The translations under genes were made by a program, and so were the position numbers. Source: Closterium sp. NIES-65 (taxonomy: Eukaryota > Streptophyta > Zygnematophyceae > Desmidiales > Closteriaceae). Taken from it: DNA of 64,000 nucleotides. Positions 62,749 to 64,000 of the stretch are shown here, piece by piece. Under the pieces are notes generated by a model that did not search any database, was not told where the DNA came from, and worked only from the letters and a program-made list of their open reading frames with translations. Within the stretch, counting starts at the first letter, position 1; each line of letters opens with the position of its first letter. The stretch is taken from the NCBI GenBank assembly GCA_948144175.1, contig CANXME010002658.1:1-64000 (forward strand), in the 5' to 3' direction.

Positions 62749-64000
62749 TCAAGAGGTGAGCAAGTGAGGCAAGGTAGGCACAAGACCCAGCTGAGTGCAA
62801 AAGCGCTGATGATCACAAGGCGCAAGCGCCTTGGTGAAGATATCAGCAGTGTTGGCCTCAGAGGCCACGTACGCAAGACGCAGCTGACCACGCTGCTGCA
62901 GCTCACGAGCAAGAAAGTAGCGGAGAGCAATGTGCTTCGTTCTGTGCTCCAGTCGCTGCTCCCGACACAAGGCCAGCATGGCCTTGTTGTCTACGTACAG
63001 CACTGGAGGAGAACGAGGCGGCTCTCCGAGGTCAGTCAGCAGGTAGGTGAGCCAGCGAAGCTCCTGAGCAGCCATGGCTCCTGCGTAGATCTCAGCCTCA
63101 CAACTGGAGCCGAGAACAGAAGACGAGTGAGTAGCCCCCCACGAAACAGAGCCGGAACCAAGGCTGAATGTGTAACCCTGTGACGACCGCTGCGTAGCCT
63201 TGTCGTCAACCCAAGAAGCGTCTGCGTGCCCAGTGAGGACCACTGGACTCTGCCCTCCAAGCACAAGCCCCATGCCCGACGTACTGCACAAGTAGCGCAA
63301 CACCCTCTTCGCTGCAGCCATGTGATCTGGTCTGTGTCTCCCAGGAGCAACATAGCGTGCAAGAATGCTAAGAGGGTATGCAAGGTCAGGTCGTGTGCAG
63401 GTCATCAAGTACATGAGGCAGCCAACAAGCTCTGGATACGGGCCACTCGACTCTACGGACTCATTCGAAGGCAGAGCTTAGAGCGAGTGGCGAGTAGGCA
63501 GAGGAGTGGCCTGAGGCGAGGAGTACGTGAAGCCGAAGCGCTGAATGACCTGCTGCACCATGTGTGACTGAGTCAGGGTAATGGTGCGGCGTGCTCGGTC
63601 CCGTGTGATCTGCAAGCCAAGGTAGCTGCGCAGTTCACCCAGGTCAGTGCACGTGTGTCTCTTCTGCAGCTCGGACTTCATGTGGGCGAGTCCAGCTCTG
63701 GCAAAGACCAAGTCGTCGACGTACACGAGGATGTAGAACGGCGGCAGAGAAGTGTCGGTGCGCAGAAATAGCGACGGGTCGGCAGTAGAGGGAGCAAACC
63801 CAAGAGCCGCAAGTGTAGTCCTCAGTGTGTCGTGCCACTCACGCGGTGCCTGGCGGAGACCGTAGACTGGCCGCCGGAGGCTCCACTGGGTGCCAGGAGG
63901 AAAAGTCCCAGTGAAGCCAGGTGGGCGGCGCAGCCATATCTCCTCGTGCAGACTGCCCTGCAGGAAAGCAGTGCTGAAGTCAAGAGAGTGTAACTCGTAG
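62749..64000 (-). pseudogene. Second copia pol, reverse transcriptase to RNase H (partial, one stop)
   Basis: The frame matches the first copia from STAFLQGSLHEEIWLRRPPG through YVDDLVFA to the RNase H end (GHADASW, SCEAEIYAGAMAAQEL). It has an in-frame 9-nt deletion after YVDDLVFAR and a TAA at 63478-63480 where the first copia has TCA. Otherwise it is open and ends at the stop at 62749. Confidence 0.88.

Larger units (their letters stand above)
62418..64000 (-). mobile_element. Second copia element, 3' part, inserted in the gypsy pol
   Basis: This is a relative of the 32458-39881 element in the opposite orientation. It interrupts the gypsy integrase frame at 62417 and runs off the right edge of the window. 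Confidence 0.9.

Overview
The window is nuclear DNA of a green eukaryote. My best guess is a streptophyte (charophycean) alga or an early-diverging plant lineage; this is inference. It rests on a WRKY-type DNA-binding domain with the plant R-type intron position, a plant-type SEC23 paralogue resembling Arabidopsis At4g01810, chromodomain Ty3/gypsy and Ty1/copia retroelements, a Mutator-like transposon, GT-AG introns and very abundant simple repeats.

Layout. 1-640 is a GA-rich tandem array. 2001-10405 (minus) is a five-exon SEC23-like COPII coat gene. 11054-11125 (minus) is tRNA-Gln(UUG). 11226-19912 (plus) is a 15-exon THUMPD3-like tRNA guanine-N2 methyltransferase; all 15 exon phases close and give 584 residues. 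19913-23269 holds repeats, a long CTG run, a Harbinger-type MITE and a tRNA-derived SINE-like sequence. 23270-28938 (minus) is a large polyQ/polyA-rich protein with a divergent WRKY domain. 30573-51987 is a 21.4-kb Mutator-like element with long terminal inverted repeats and a perfect 9-bp target duplication. It carries a transposase gene and 10-bp satellite arrays, with a full-length copia element (32458-39881) and a SINE nested in it. 53064-56195 and 57867-60633 (both minus) are duplicated protein kinase genes; the second is a pseudogene. A gypsy element lies in the upstream region of the second kinase (61117 onward) and is itself split by a second copia element that runs off the right edge.

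Three things stand out. First, almost every exon boundary of the two well-resolved multi-exon genes, and the 3' end of the WRKY-like gene, is accompanied by serial partial copies ('echoes') of the exon end in the adjoining intron or 3' flank, more than 50 in all. Second, short near-perfect palindromes built on TTTTGAG-NNNN-CTCAAAA sit at the joints of tandem duplications. Third, the giant Mutator-like element is dated internally: its left arm carries a SINE and a copia whose empty sites can be read in the window. The housekeeping genes (COPII transport, tRNA modification, tRNA-Gln) have no obvious joint pathway and look like ordinary neighbours.
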